Origin: Bacteroidetes bacterium GWE2_42_24
GTDB taxonomy: Bacteria > Bacteroidota > Bacteroidia > Bacteroidales > TTA-H9
DNA length: 64,000 bases
Assembly: GCA_001768515.1 (NCBI GenBank)
Contig: MEOA01000009.1
Coordinates: 78,435 to 142,434 of the forward strand
Direction: 5' to 3'
Part shown: positions 36,936 through 46,144 of the stretch, piece by piece
Position numbering within the stretch: the first letter of the stretch is position 1
Layout of the letters: each line of letters starts with the position of its first letter
Notes under the pieces: generated by a model
Database searches by the model: none
The model's input: the letters and a program-made list of their open reading frames with translations, nothing else
What the model was told of the DNA's origin: nothing
Program-made: the position numbers and the translations under genes

Positions 36936-38926
36936 ACCGGTATTGTGAGGGTTACGGTAGTGCCTCTGTTTAGTACCGAGTCGATGTGAACGGTACCCCC
37001 AAGGTTTGATAACCGTTTATGGATGTTTTTTATCCCGATCCCCTTGTTATTCTGTTGCTGATCGGGATCAAATCCACAACCGTTGTCTTCGAGCATGATT
37101 GTAAGTTCACCTCCGTCATTAATCACCTGAAGGCAGATTTCGTTGGCTCCTGAATGGTGCATAATGTTGTTAATCAGCTCCTGAACAACCCTGTATAAAG
37201 TGTTTTCGATCAGCGGTTCGGGGTGAGGAGGTGGTCCTATCGTTTCGAAGTGAATAGTATACTTCGTGGATTCACTCAGCCTGTCGATCAGGTCTTGTAT
37301 GGCAGCCAGCAATCCCTTCTCGCGCAGCATGATGGGCGCCATGTTGTGTGAAATAATCCTCAGTTCGCTAAAGGCTCCATCGACGAGTGTGAGAAGGTTA
37401 TCGAGCATGGGTTGGGGACAATCTTGCGGTAAGAATGATTTGTCGCGTAGTGTGCTGATGTTGAGTTTAATTAGTGATAGTGATTGTCCAAGGCTATCGT
37501 GTAATTCTTCCCCGATCCTTTTCCTTTCACCAATTTCGGCCTCCAATATTTCACGTAGCTGTTTCTCACGTAATGCCTGCATTTGCACCTGTGTGCGGCG
37601 ACGTTGCCGTTGCCGGATTTCCCTGAAAACGAAAACAGCCGACAGGAGGGTGATCAGCAGCAGGATGGCAGCTACTACCAACATCATGTTCCGCTGGCCT
37701 AGTAATTGCTGCTGTTCCTCGATAAGGACAACCTGATTGTTTTTCTCCCTGTTGAGGGATGCAATTTCGTTAGTTTTTTTCTTGCTTAAGTGTTGGAGCT
37801 CCAGGTCGATGAGCTGATTAACCCGGTTGACGTTCAATATCTCTTCTTCCAGTTTCTTAAAGGATCTGTAATACTGGTAACTCTTTCCTGTGTCTTTCAA
37901 TGTACTGTAATACTGCGACAGAAAATTGTAAACCTCACTCTCGAGTTTCAGGCTTTTAACTTCTTTTGCCAGTTTGAGTGCTTCCTGCGCGGGTTTATAA
38001 GCCTTTTGGGGCTTGTTGGTTTTCAGGTTTAGATTGGCAATTTCGAGTAGTGTCCATCCTTTTTCGTTAGGATCGCTGATTTTATCTGTCAGTGAGATGC
38101 TTTTATTTAGATACTTCTCGGCCATTGCGAACTTATTAAGGCGGGTCATCAACTGACCAAGGTACCTGTAAGTGATCGTCAGCCCATAGTTGTCTTTGCA
38201 GCTTATCTTCAGCTTTTCTGACATTACCAGATAATTCATCGCTTTGTCATCATTCCCGTTGCTTGACCATAATTTGCCCAGATTGGTAGTAACAGCTCCC
38301 ATGCCAAGGGTGTTTTTGATGGCTGAATATAATTTTAGCGATTCTTCGAAAGAAGAGAGCGCCCGTTCGGAATTATTCAGGTCGAGGTAAATCAGGCCAA
38401 TGTTGTTGAGACAGGCAGCCTGTCCATATTGGCTGTTCTTGATTTCGAAATAGTTGAGTGCTTTGAACAGATAGGATAGTGCTTCCCTGAAGTTGCCGGT
38501 ATGCCAGTGGGTGAGCCCGATGTTGGTTAGATTACTTGCAATCAGCGCGGTGTCGCCCTTGATCTGGCTCAACTCCAGGGCGTAATGGTAATGATAGAGG
38601 GCACTGTCGAACACCGACATCACGTCATAAACAATTCCGGTCAGGTTATGTGCCTTGATGGAACCCGAAAGATAACCCGAACGGGCCGCTTCGCCGATGG
38701 CCTCCATCCCGTAACGTAAGGCGATCGACGGGTAAGCGTAAGTCTGATCCCAGCATAGCTTGCACAATAAGTCGACCCGCTCCTTCCCGCTTGTTTTTTC
38801 ACCTGGCTTGAGCGGCTCCGGATCGAATATATAGGAATCGGTTCCTGCAATGGCGGGTACCAGACTCATAACGAGTACGATCATGAGGAGGTGACGGTTA
38901 ATGATTTGAATACAGTGGCGGTTCAT
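36932..38926 (-). CDS. TPR-containing sensor histidine kinase (HisKA_3 type)
   Basis: A 664-residue kinase: signal peptide, an extracytoplasmic domain of tandem TPR repeats (about 60-360), a coiled-coil, one membrane helix (about 414-435), a HisKA_3 dimerisation region with the phosphoacceptor H476 (ERKRIGEELHDSLG), and a HATPase domain (LEDNGCGFD, then GIGIKNIHKRL). An upstream ATG at 38956 is less likely because a promoter element lies between it and 38926. Kinases of this design in Bacteroidota often sense envelope or nutrient state. It is cotranscribed with the LuxR regulator. Confidence 0.92.
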   Translation of the reverse strand: MNRHCIQIINRHLLMIVLVMSLVPAIAGTDSYIFDPEPLKPGEKTSGKERVDLLCKLCWDQTYAYPSIALRYGMEAIGEAARSGYLSGSIKAHNLTGIVYDVMSVFDSALYHYHYALELSQIKGDTALIASNLTNIGLTHWHTGNFREALSYLFKALNYFEIKNSQYGQAACLNNIGLIYLDLNNSERALSSFEESLKLYSAIKNTLGMGAVTTNLGKLWSSNGNDDKAMNYLVMSEKLKISCKDNYGLTITYRYLGQLMTRLNKFAMAEKYLNKSISLTDKISDPNEKGWTLLEIANLNLKTNKPQKAYKPAQEALKLAKEVKSLKLESEVYNFLSQYYSTLKDTGKSYQYYRSFKKLEEEILNVNRVNQLIDLELQHLSKKKTNEIASLNREKNNQVVLIEEQQQLLGQRNMMLVVAAILLLITLLSAVFVFREIRQRQRRRTQVQMQALREKQLREILEAEIGERKRIGEELHDSLGQSLSLIKLNISTLRDKSFLPQDCPQPMLDNLLTLVDGAFSELRIISHNMAPIMLREKGLLAAIQDLIDRLSESTKYTIHFETIGPPPHPEPLIENTLYRVVQELINNIMHHSGANEICLQVINDGGELTIMLEDNGCGFDPDQQQNNKGIGIKNIHKRLSNLGGTVHIDSVLNRGTTVTLTIPV

Positions 38927-38943
38927 GTGATAAAATTCGGGTA

Positions 38944-38951
38944 CAAATGTA
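38944..38951 (-). promoter_or_regulatory. Candidate -7 element for the TPR kinase/LuxR pair
   Basis: On the minus strand the bases read TACATTTG, an exact TAnnTTTG match, 17 bases before the ATG at 38926. A leader of about 11 bases is implied. Confidence 0.55.
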
Positions 38952-39046
38952 GCCAACCACAGGTAGAATAAGCTTTATAAATCACCTGAAGGATAAATTT
39001 CCGTACTGGTACGGATAACACTCTGCTAGATTCAGTAGTAAAGCGG

Positions 39047-39079
39047 ATTGCGGCAGATGTTTCAACTGAAATACCTTTG
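39047..39079 (+). promoter_or_regulatory. Promoter of the T9SS cargo gene
   Basis: ATTG at 39047-39050, a 21-base spacer and TACCTTTG at 39072-39079 form a good match to the Bacteroidota TTTG/TAnnTTTG promoter, about 34 bases before the ATG at 39113. Confidence 0.65.
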
Positions 39080-39112
39080 CCGGCATCATCAGATTCTTCA
39101 AATTTAATTATC

Positions 39113-40411
39113 ATGAAACATTTTTCTCTCTTTTCTTCTTTATTTATTGTTTTGACTTGTTGGCTTTCCACTCAGGCTCAGTCATCGTGGGTACCGCAAA
39201 CCACCAATACCGAAGTTATGATCAACAGTATCGACTTCCTTGACCCTGAAACGGCCTTATTTGGTTTTGCTGTAGGTGAAATGGGTACCATTCTGCGGAC
39301 TATTGATGGTGGCCTTAACTGGGAAACCATGAATTCGGGGACTACCGAAACCCTCTATCACGTCGATGTTTTGGACGCTGATAAAATTATTGTCTGTGGT
39401 TCCAATAGTACCGTTGTCCGTTCACTTGATGGTGGCACTACCTGGTCGGTCAGTACTATTCAGGGAACAATGGGATATTATGTTGATATGTACGGACTCG
39501 CCATTAACCCGGCTACCGGTGTTGGATACATCTGTGGCATGGAACAGAATATCCATAAGACGACTGACTTTGGATTAACATGGACCCCCATTCGTGAAGG
39601 CTATTATGGTGCACTGTATAATGTTCAGATGTTCGGTGACGATACCTGTGCGATTGTTGGTAAGAATTCAATTTTTACATCTTTAATCGCCCGTACATTT
39701 GATGGAGGAGTCAACTGGACATGGCGTGATTTCTATCCTGTTGATGGAAATGGCATGTCTTGGGAGACCAGCACCCGTGATGCCCATTTTTTCAATCCTG
39801 ATTCTGCAATCACAGTCCAGATTGAAGAATTGAATGCTACAGGTTTTATTACCTGTACCCTTGATTGGGAGAATAAATTCTGGTTGGCTAATGAGCATAC
39901 CGACGCCTATCTGGAATGTTTAGATTTAAAATATAATTACGGCTTAGCCGGAGGTGCGGATATTAATTCCGGGGGGGTAATTTATGAATCACCCGATAAT
40001 GGTGTTAATTGGTTTATTTCTGAAACATCGGGCAAAATACCCGCTATCCATGACGTTTATGTTGGTGCAAATACGCTTTTTGCTGTTGGAGACGGAGGGG
40101 TTATCCTTACCCGTGACAAATTTGTAGGAGTCGGGTCTCCTGATGCTGAAAACACTTCTGTTATCCTGAGCCCTAACCCCGCTTCAGGTAATACCGTGCT
40201 GCGCTTTACACTTATGGAGCCGCAAAAGGTTACAGTTAGTATAATTGACGAAACAGGACGTATTGTTTGCAATCCTGTGTGCAGCCGCACTTTTTCGGAA
40301 GGTGATCACCAAATTTCTATTCCTTTTGACGGAATAAGACCGGGGACTTATTGTGTTTTAGTTACTTCAGGCAACGACAGGATTGCCAAAAAGCTGATGG
40401 TAGTCAGATAA
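39113..40411 (+). CDS. Secreted YCF48-like beta-propeller protein with T9SS sorting domain
   Basis: A 432-residue exported protein. The signal peptide ends near AQS (about residue 22). The body holds repeated BNR/YCF48-type units (GTILRTIDGGLNWE, STVVRSLDGGTTWS, KTTDFGLTWTP) forming a probable propeller. The last 75 residues are a type IX secretion sorting domain (LSPNPASGNTVLRF, DETGRIV, IRPGTYCVLV, IAKKLMVVR). It is therefore probably carried across the outer membrane by the T9SS whose PorW and PorT parts are in this window. Its function on the surface is unknown. Confidence 0.9.
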   Translation: MKHFSLFSSLFIVLTCWLSTQAQSSWVPQTTNTEVMINSIDFLDPETALFGFAVGEMGTILRTIDGGLNWETMNSGTTETLYHVDVLDADKIIVCGSNSTVVRSLDGGTTWSVSTIQGTMGYYVDMYGLAINPATGVGYICGMEQNIHKTTDFGLTWTPIREGYYGALYNVQMFGDDTCAIVGKNSIFTSLIARTFDGGVNWTWRDFYPVDGNGMSWETSTRDAHFFNPDSAITVQIEELNATGFITCTLDWENKFWLANEHTDAYLECLDLKYNYGLAGGADINSGGVIYESPDNGVNWFISETSGKIPAIHDVYVGANTLFAVGDGGVILTRDKFVGVGSPDAENTSVILSPNPASGNTVLRFTLMEPQKVTVSIIDETGRIVCNPVCSRTFSEGDHQISIPFDGIRPGTYCVLVTSGNDRIAKKLMVVR

Positions 40412-40443
40412 TACTCTTTCATGTTTTTACGATTTATAGCTCT

Positions 40444-40475
40444 AGCGACCGGGTTTACCCGGTCGCTTCATTTTT
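40444..40475 (+). terminator. Terminator of the T9SS cargo gene
   Basis: A perfect 10-bp GC-rich stem (AGCGACCGGG with CCCGGTCGCT, loop of four) ends at 40467 and is followed by a run of five T. It lies about 30 bases past the stop codon. Confidence 0.92.
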
Positions 40476-40567
40476 GCCCTCAGGTGACACGATCTGGTTT
40501 TATTTGAATGAGCTTGGCAGACAATTACACATGTAATGATTTTCCGGTTAAATTCCACCGTTTTCGG

Positions 40568-40575
40568 TAACTTTG
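40568..40575 (+). promoter_or_regulatory. Candidate -7 element for the methyltransferase gene
   Basis: TAACTTTG matches TAnnTTTG exactly and lies 22 bases before the ATG at 40598. No clear -33 element. Confidence 0.5.
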
Positions 40576-40597
40576 TGGTTCTTAAATCTGCTTTCCG

Positions 40598-41503
40598 ATG
40601 CCCGAACTGAAACACCTCGAGGATGTTGTTTTCTCGCAGCTTTATCATAACCGTTACAGAAACCTTTTTTATACAGGGAAACCTGCCAGACCTTTTTTTT
40701 GCGACATGACGCATCAGTTGTTTAATGAAGAGCGGCAACATGTGCGCGACATGGCTGCATCGGGGCATATTGATCCCTGGATTGATTTTCTGACGCGGGA
40801 ATCGTTAAAGACTTTTTATGCCATGAATCAGTATATTCATGCTGATAACGAGGAAATTGATCAGCTTAGGGTTGTGTACAATGAACTGATTCTTGAGTTT
40901 TGTGGTGAGAAGGATGCTGCTGAAATATCGCAGAACCACTTCAACCGACTGGCTAAATGGCTCGAAGGGGTTGACCCCTTATTGGTTCAGATATACAGTG
41001 GCGCTGCAGAAGAGATCAGACCGGTAGTCTGTGCGGGCTATTCGCCATTGTTTTTGCTTGATCTCTATAACCTGAAACCCGACAAATCCATCACACCACT
41101 GCTCGACATTGGTTGTGGTGAAGCTGCACTGCTTCCTGCTTATTTTAGAAATTTAGGCTATGAGGCCTACGGTTTTGACAGGATTATTTCTACACCTGAA
41201 TCCTGGCTCAAAGAGGCCGATTGGTTTACATTTGAATTCAGACCTTCAACATGGCAGGTGGTTCTTGCTAACCAGTCATTTTCACTTCATTTTAATCATT
41301 TTCATCAGCGTGAGGGCGAGGATGTGTTGCCTTATGCCCGTTTGTATATGAGGATACTGGAATCGCTGAAACCTGGCGGCAGATTCATTTATGCCCCTTC
41401 GCTTCCGTTTATTGAATCATTGTTACCGGCCGATAAGTATGGGGTAAGTCTTCACTGTGCATTCGATAAAATTATTGTCACCACAATCAGCCGTCTGATA
41501 TAA
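40598..41503 (+). CDS. Class I SAM-dependent methyltransferase-like protein
   Basis: A 301-residue protein. The first 150 residues are helical and unlike known families. Residues about 165-290 have a Rossmann methyltransferase core: LLDIGCGEAALLPAYF for the SAM-binding loop, an acidic end of strand two (GFDR), ANQSFSLHFNHFH in place of the usual post-IV motif, and LKPGGRFIYAP. The substrate is not evident. It is followed after 15 bases by a small VOC-fold gene. Confidence 0.75.
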   Translation: MPELKHLEDVVFSQLYHNRYRNLFYTGKPARPFFCDMTHQLFNEERQHVRDMAASGHIDPWIDFLTRESLKTFYAMNQYIHADNEEIDQLRVVYNELILEFCGEKDAAEISQNHFNRLAKWLEGVDPLLVQIYSGAAEEIRPVVCAGYSPLFLLDLYNLKPDKSITPLLDIGCGEAALLPAYFRNLGYEAYGFDRIISTPESWLKEADWFTFEFRPSTWQVVLANQSFSLHFNHFHQREGEDVLPYARLYMRILESLKPGGRFIYAPSLPFIESLLPADKYGVSLHCAFDKIIVTTISRLI

Positions 41504-41518
41504 CCTTCCCAATCAATT

Positions 41519-41932
41519 ATGAAAATTGACCACATTGCCATTTGGACCCACCAGTTGGAAGCATTGAAACATTATTACATGAGTTGGTTTCAGGCTGTAG
41601 CAGGCCCGAAGTATGTTAATCATCTGAAACAGTACGAAAGCTATTTCCTGAGCTTTGAAGGTGAAACCCGCGTTGAAATCATGCAGCGACCTGATATACC
41701 CGTTAACGCAAATGATCCTGTGGTGAATCAGTACACCGGTTATATTCATATCGCATTTGAGGTGAAGTCGATGGATGCCGTGAGTGAACTTGCAGAACAA
41801 ATGAGTAAGGCCGGGTTGCCAATTCTGGATGGTCCCCGCCGCACAGGTGATGGCTACTTTGAATTCGTGACCATTGATCCCGATGAAAACAGAATTGAAG
41901 TAACCAGTGCGTATCTGTCACCCGGGCTATAA
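41519..41932 (+). CDS. Glyoxalase/VOC superfamily protein
   Basis: A 137-residue two-module VOC protein. Candidate metal ligands are H5, E53, H77 and E127, the glyoxalase I arrangement of one pair per module (HIAIW, RVEIM, YIHIAF, RIEVT). It is therefore probably a metal-dependent lyase, isomerase or dioxygenase of small size; lactoylglutathione lyase annotation is common for such proteins, but Bacteroidota usually lack glutathione, so the substrate is left open. Confidence 0.85.
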   Translation: MKIDHIAIWTHQLEALKHYYMSWFQAVAGPKYVNHLKQYESYFLSFEGETRVEIMQRPDIPVNANDPVVNQYTGYIHIAFEVKSMDAVSELAEQMSKAGLPILDGPRRTGDGYFEFVTIDPDENRIEVTSAYLSPGL

Positions 41933-42079
41933 TCCTATAATTATGATGTTCAATTACGTACGTTTTTGTGTCCATTTGCGTACCCGATAACGCGGGGAGT
42001 CTGTTTTGTGCTCATTGATCTTTAGTTAGTTGTATTTGTGGTATGACCTTTGAGTGAATAGCGGTAGAAAAAATGAATT

Positions 42080-44503
42080 ATGTTCAGGAATTTTTTAATC
42101 TCAGCGCTTCGCAACTTCAATCGTTCGAAAGGATTTACCCTTATCAATGTTGGCGGACTCAGTATTGGACTGGTAGCAGTCCTTATTATATTTCTATATA
42201 TCCGGCATGAGACGGGGTATGATACCGGTCATGCAAAAGGAGACAGGATATACCGTCAGGTGATAATAGGGAAAGAACATAATTATCCCATTCAACCGGG
42301 AGTGTTTCTGAAATATCAGCGTAATCAACTGAAAGGTGTTGAAGCTGTCACGATGTTAACCAAGCGTAATGTTACGGTAAAAGCAGGTGAACAGGTTTTG
42401 GGGAATCAAGATTTCATCGCAGCCGACAGTTTGCTGTTTCGTTTGTTTGACTGGAAGGTTATCAGTGGTAACCCGGAAGCTGTGCTCTGTAAAACCAATT
42501 CGATTATCCTCACCCGCTCTGCTGCGCAGAAATACTTTGGCGACAGCGACCCGATTGGTAAGACCATTCTGATTGATAATTCCTACAGTGCCGTCGTGGG
42601 TGCTCTGATTGAAGACCTTCCCGAGCAGTCGTTCGTCCATTTCCTCGGCATCCTGCCTCTCCATTACATAGCTATAACGAATGAAAGTGCGTTGACTGAA
42701 TGGGGAAACAGCAGTTTTGTTTTTTTCTGTCTGGTTGATCAGGGAGCCTCTGTCAGTCAGATTGAGAAGGACATACCTTTCATCTTTAAAGAAAATTTCA
42801 ATCGTGACGCCGATTATAAACCCAGCCTCTATCACCTGCAACCACTGCGTGATATTCACCTTTATTCAGGAGCCAATCGCTGGGAGCCTGAACCTCAGGG
42901 TAACATCAACACCGTGAAAATATTGGGGGCCACGGCTATCATGATTCTACTGCTGGCAGCCATCAACTTCGTGAACTTGTCAACGGCGCGCAATTCCAGT
43001 CGTTTTCGTGAAATAGGGTTACGCAAGGTGGTGGGTTCGTTCCGATCGCAGATCATCGTTCAGTTTCTGGTCGAAACAGCTCTCTACATATTTACCTCGT
43101 TCCTGCTGGCGCTGGCCATTACGCAGGCGTTGCTTCCCTGGTTCAGCAGTATGACTGGCATAACGCTGTCGGTGGGCGAGTTACTTAATCCTTCTGTGTT
43201 CGCACTTTTGATCTTGTTTTTGTTGGTGCTGATAGGTCTTGCAGGCGGGTACCCGGCGTTCGTGCTGTCAGCCCCTGCGCCGGCGGTCGTCTTGCGAAAA
43301 CAGGGCGATTCATTCTCGAAAAATTCCAGATGGAATCTGGGACTCCGTGAGACTTTGGTGATTATTCAGTTCATTGTATCGGTTGGGCTGATTACCGGTG
43401 CCATCATTGTGCAGAAACAACTTCTTTACCTCTCACAAAGACCGCTGGGTTTTGAGGCCGCCCAAAAACTGGTGATTCGCAATCCCTGGGACGATAAGAT
43501 GGACGACCGTTTTGATGCGATGACTGCGGCATTAAAACAGATGCCTGAGGTGAAGGCGATCGCTGGTTCACATAACATTCCGGGACGTTTCGAAAATAAC
43601 TATGCGCAATACAGCCTGAAGGGGATCGATCGCAAGACTAAAAGTGTGCAGGGAGCTCTCATCTCGGTGAGCAATAATTTCTTTTCCGCGATGGGTGCGG
43701 GAATAAGTCAGGGCGAAGGGTTCCCGGTTGAAATGAACAAACAGGAACTTGATAGTTTCCCTTGTTGCATTATCAATGAAACTTTAGCCTCAATGCTGGT
43801 GCAGTCCAATGATACAAATCTGGTAGGTATGTCGCTTGATGGTTTTTATGGCCCCCTCACCCAACGAAAGATCATTGGTATCGTATCCGACATCCATTTC
43901 AGGTCACTGCACGACAAGGTTGTGCCGACTGCCTTCATAGTGAGCAAGGCTGTCTATCCGAATTTTAATCTGAATCTGATTGTTGATATCAATTCCGGCA
44001 ATATGTCTGAGATGGTTGGAAAGATTGAGTCGCTTTGGGAGGGGATTACACCTGACTGGCCTTTCGATTCTTTTTTCCTTGATCAGAGTTTCGATGCGCA
44101 GTACCGGGCCGATCAGAATCTCTCGGTCATCATCAAGGTCTTCACGATTGTAGCCTTATTCATTTCCCTGACAGGGCTGCTGGCGCTTGTTATGTATGTT
44201 ACCCGGTCAAAACGTCGTGAACTTGGCATCAGAAAGACATTGGGTGCCTCGGAAGAGATGTTGATGCGTATGATGTCGTGGCGGTTTATCCGGCTGGTGC
44301 TCGTAGCCGACCTGTTGGTATTGCCCTTCATCATCTGGTTCGCTTCCGGGTGGCTTGAGGATTTTGCCTATCATACAAATGTTGGTTGGATTCTCCCCGT
44401 GCTGGTTGTTGTATTATCGGTGATCATCACCCTCGTTACCATACTCTGGCAAACACGTAAGGCTGTGTCGGCCAATCCGGTCGATGTGTTGAAAGCCGAA
44501 TAG
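42080..44503 (+). CDS. MacB/FtsX-type ABC transporter permease
   Basis: An 807-residue permease of the duplicated FtsX type common in Bacteroidota: membrane helix near 21-41, a large periplasmic MacB-like domain (about 50-280), three helices with an FtsX domain (about 285-405), a further anchor (about 425-445), a second periplasmic domain, and a last FtsX domain (about 675-800; SKRRELGIRKTLGASEEMLM). It lacks an adjacent ATPase gene. Members export antimicrobials or lipoproteins or act as mechanotransmission systems. Confidence 0.9.
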   Translation: MFRNFLISALRNFNRSKGFTLINVGGLSIGLVAVLIIFLYIRHETGYDTGHAKGDRIYRQVIIGKEHNYPIQPGVFLKYQRNQLKGVEAVTMLTKRNVTVKAGEQVLGNQDFIAADSLLFRLFDWKVISGNPEAVLCKTNSIILTRSAAQKYFGDSDPIGKTILIDNSYSAVVGALIEDLPEQSFVHFLGILPLHYIAITNESALTEWGNSSFVFFCLVDQGASVSQIEKDIPFIFKENFNRDADYKPSLYHLQPLRDIHLYSGANRWEPEPQGNINTVKILGATAIMILLLAAINFVNLSTARNSSRFREIGLRKVVGSFRSQIIVQFLVETALYIFTSFLLALAITQALLPWFSSMTGITLSVGELLNPSVFALLILFLLVLIGLAGGYPAFVLSAPAPAVVLRKQGDSFSKNSRWNLGLRETLVIIQFIVSVGLITGAIIVQKQLLYLSQRPLGFEAAQKLVIRNPWDDKMDDRFDAMTAALKQMPEVKAIAGSHNIPGRFENNYAQYSLKGIDRKTKSVQGALISVSNNFFSAMGAGISQGEGFPVEMNKQELDSFPCCIINETLASMLVQSNDTNLVGMSLDGFYGPLTQRKIIGIVSDIHFRSLHDKVVPTAFIVSKAVYPNFNLNLIVDINSGNMSEMVGKIESLWEGITPDWPFDSFFLDQSFDAQYRADQNLSVIIKVFTIVALFISLTGLLALVMYVTRSKRRELGIRKTLGASEEMLMRMMSWRFIRLVLVADLLVLPFIIWFASGWLEDFAYHTNVGWILPVLVVVLSVIITLVTILWQTRKAVSANPVDVLKAE

Positions 44504-44602
44504 GTCCCGTTCTGTATTTCACCACATGGGCATAGAAGAGATTTGCTTGCCAAAAAAGGAGCAAAGCAATTTGTATAGCTTGCCCGACTCCCTGCCACTG
44601 GT

Positions 44603-45385
44603 TCAGTGATCTTGGTTTAATGGTTGCTCAAAGCGGTACATGAACCTGTTTTGGGTTGTCTGGGCGAGATCGTCTATCGATCCGGTAAAACCCAGATCGT
44701 GTAATGAAGTGATAAACTCGTCATGGTGTCGTCCCTGACGGTAGTCGGGTTCCCGTGCAGGATGTTTCAGGTACCATGCGATCGTGCCGCTACGCTCTGC
44801 TACGTTGATCACTGCGTGGTAAAACAGCCGATCGGAACCCTTGTACATCGAAGAGCCCACGATCTTCATCCCCTCTTTAGAAATGTCGCTGATTCCCCGT
44901 TGCGATAGTCCGGTTATGCCTAATTGGTTGAAGGTGTCGATGAGGACACCGTTGCACAGCACGAAAAAGTCGCGTGGTGAACGATACCGCCCGATAGCGT
45001 CGGTGCAGGCAACAACCAGCATGGAAGGGGTAAGCACTACTGCTTCACCACCCGAGGGCCGTTTGAGCAGCATGGCATCATCGGCTTCTATCCGCCCGGT
45101 ATAAACCGATGATTCGGCATTGTTGCTGCGCCCAAGCACTACATATACCTGATCGGGCTGCCATGTCATGATTGCAGGGAATGAAGTTACTGACAGCAGT
45201 GCACTGTCGGGAAGGGTGTAAGTTTGTGGTACAACCATAACTTCAGGATTTATTAATAGAACAGCGAATATAGGGGATTGTTCCGGAATTGACGGCCGGG
45301 TGTTGATGCCCATTCCCGGTATATCCGCATTAGGTATTGTTAATTGATTTTGTTTATGGCTATTGGCTCTGGCTTCAGAAATCAT
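44603..45385 (-). CDS. Lipoate--protein ligase/octanoyltransferase-like protein
   Basis: A protein of up to 260 residues with the lipoate-ligase fold motifs: VVLGRSNN, RPSGGEAVVL (usual RRxSGGGAVYH) and the substrate lysine K174 in GMKIVGSSMYK. The usual catalytic-domain histidine in GGGAVYH is lost, and the first 50 residues match nothing in the family; a start at the ATG at 45238 would give a more normal 211-residue protein. It lies on the same strand as, and downstream of, the E1-E2-E3 genes, so lipoylation of E2 is the likely role. Confidence 0.75.
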   Translation of the reverse strand: MISEARANSHKQNQLTIPNADIPGMGINTRPSIPEQSPIFAVLLINPEVMVVPQTYTLPDSALLSVTSFPAIMTWQPDQVYVVLGRSNNAESSVYTGRIEADDAMLLKRPSGGEAVVLTPSMLVVACTDAIGRYRSPRDFFVLCNGVLIDTFNQLGITGLSQRGISDISKEGMKIVGSSMYKGSDRLFYHAVINVAERSGTIAWYLKHPAREPDYRQGRHHDEFITSLHDLGFTGSIDDLAQTTQNRFMYRFEQPLNQDH

Positions 45386-46076
45386 GAAATTTTGAAATCC
45401 GGGGCCTCATCTTCTCCGAACTTTTTGCATTGGTTATTTAATACCATTGGCTTTTTTTCGCAAGAAAGCGATTTGATTCTGGTTTGGCACGATTTTTTAG
45501 GTTGGCAAAGCTTATGTTGAAAAGAGTAATCACCGGAACTCAAGAGAAGAACAACCAGAGGTAAACCATTACCGCACGTTTTACCTACGTTTTACCTACG
45601 CTTCACCTACGCTTCATCTACGGTCGAACGTATAAATTGGTGCAATTTTACATAGAAGCTTATTGGAGAATAGGATGGTTATGCATTCTGGTTACAGTAA
45701 CTTTTTTTAATCAAAGATGGCTGCCTGTTTTTCGTATGCAAGAGGAAAGTGGTGAAGGTTCAGCCATCATTAAGGCCTGTTTACCTTCTCTGTGATTTTT
45801 TCAATTTCATAGTATTTTTATACATGGAAGTCTATTGTGTCTTTTTAGCGCGTGGTCTCTTGTGATGATGTAGTTTTGGCTTGACGATTATTATGATCTT
45901 CTATGTCGGCAGTTTGCGCCTTTGTCAGCGGCCTTTTTTTTGTTCCTGCATAGTCCCTGTCCATTAGAATGGGGTAGTCAATAGCGTTTTCTGAAGGGCT
46001 TTATTCTAATTAGTCAGTCAGTTTGTTAATGACGGAGGTATAACTTATGAGCGGCTTCAGGTGGTTAGTCATAAAA
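45386..46076. other. Intergenic region with an 11-bp tandem element
   Basis: About 690 bases between the E3 terminator and the lipoate-ligase gene without a convincing reading frame. It contains a tandem 11-bp element (45578-45630) and a small hairpin beside it (45634-45648). The rest is AT-rich and shows nothing recognisable. Confidence 0.6.
45578..45630. repeat. 11-bp tandem repeat element, copy 1
   Basis: Four contiguous 11-base units: GTTTTACCTAC (45578), GTTTTACCTAC (45589), GCTTCACCTAC (45600), GCTTCATCTAC (45611), closed by GGTCGAACG. The same architecture, copy number and closing GGTC recur at 59360. Both are in large intergenic regions. Function unknown; units are spaced by one DNA turn, and the unit sequence CCTAC/TCTAC is asymmetric. 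Confidence 0.8.
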
Positions 46077-46104
46077 AAGACCATCACCAGAAGGTGATGG
46101 TCTT
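46071..46104 (-). terminator. Terminator behind the E3 gene
   Basis: A perfect 12-bp stem (AAGACCATCACC with GGTGATGGTCTT, loop of four) about 40 bases past the stop at 46145, followed on the minus strand by a run of T. It ends the 2-oxoacid dehydrogenase transcript. Confidence 0.92.
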
Positions 46105-46144
46105 ACAGTATAAACCCCTAAAATAGCGGAAACCCGCCATTCAC

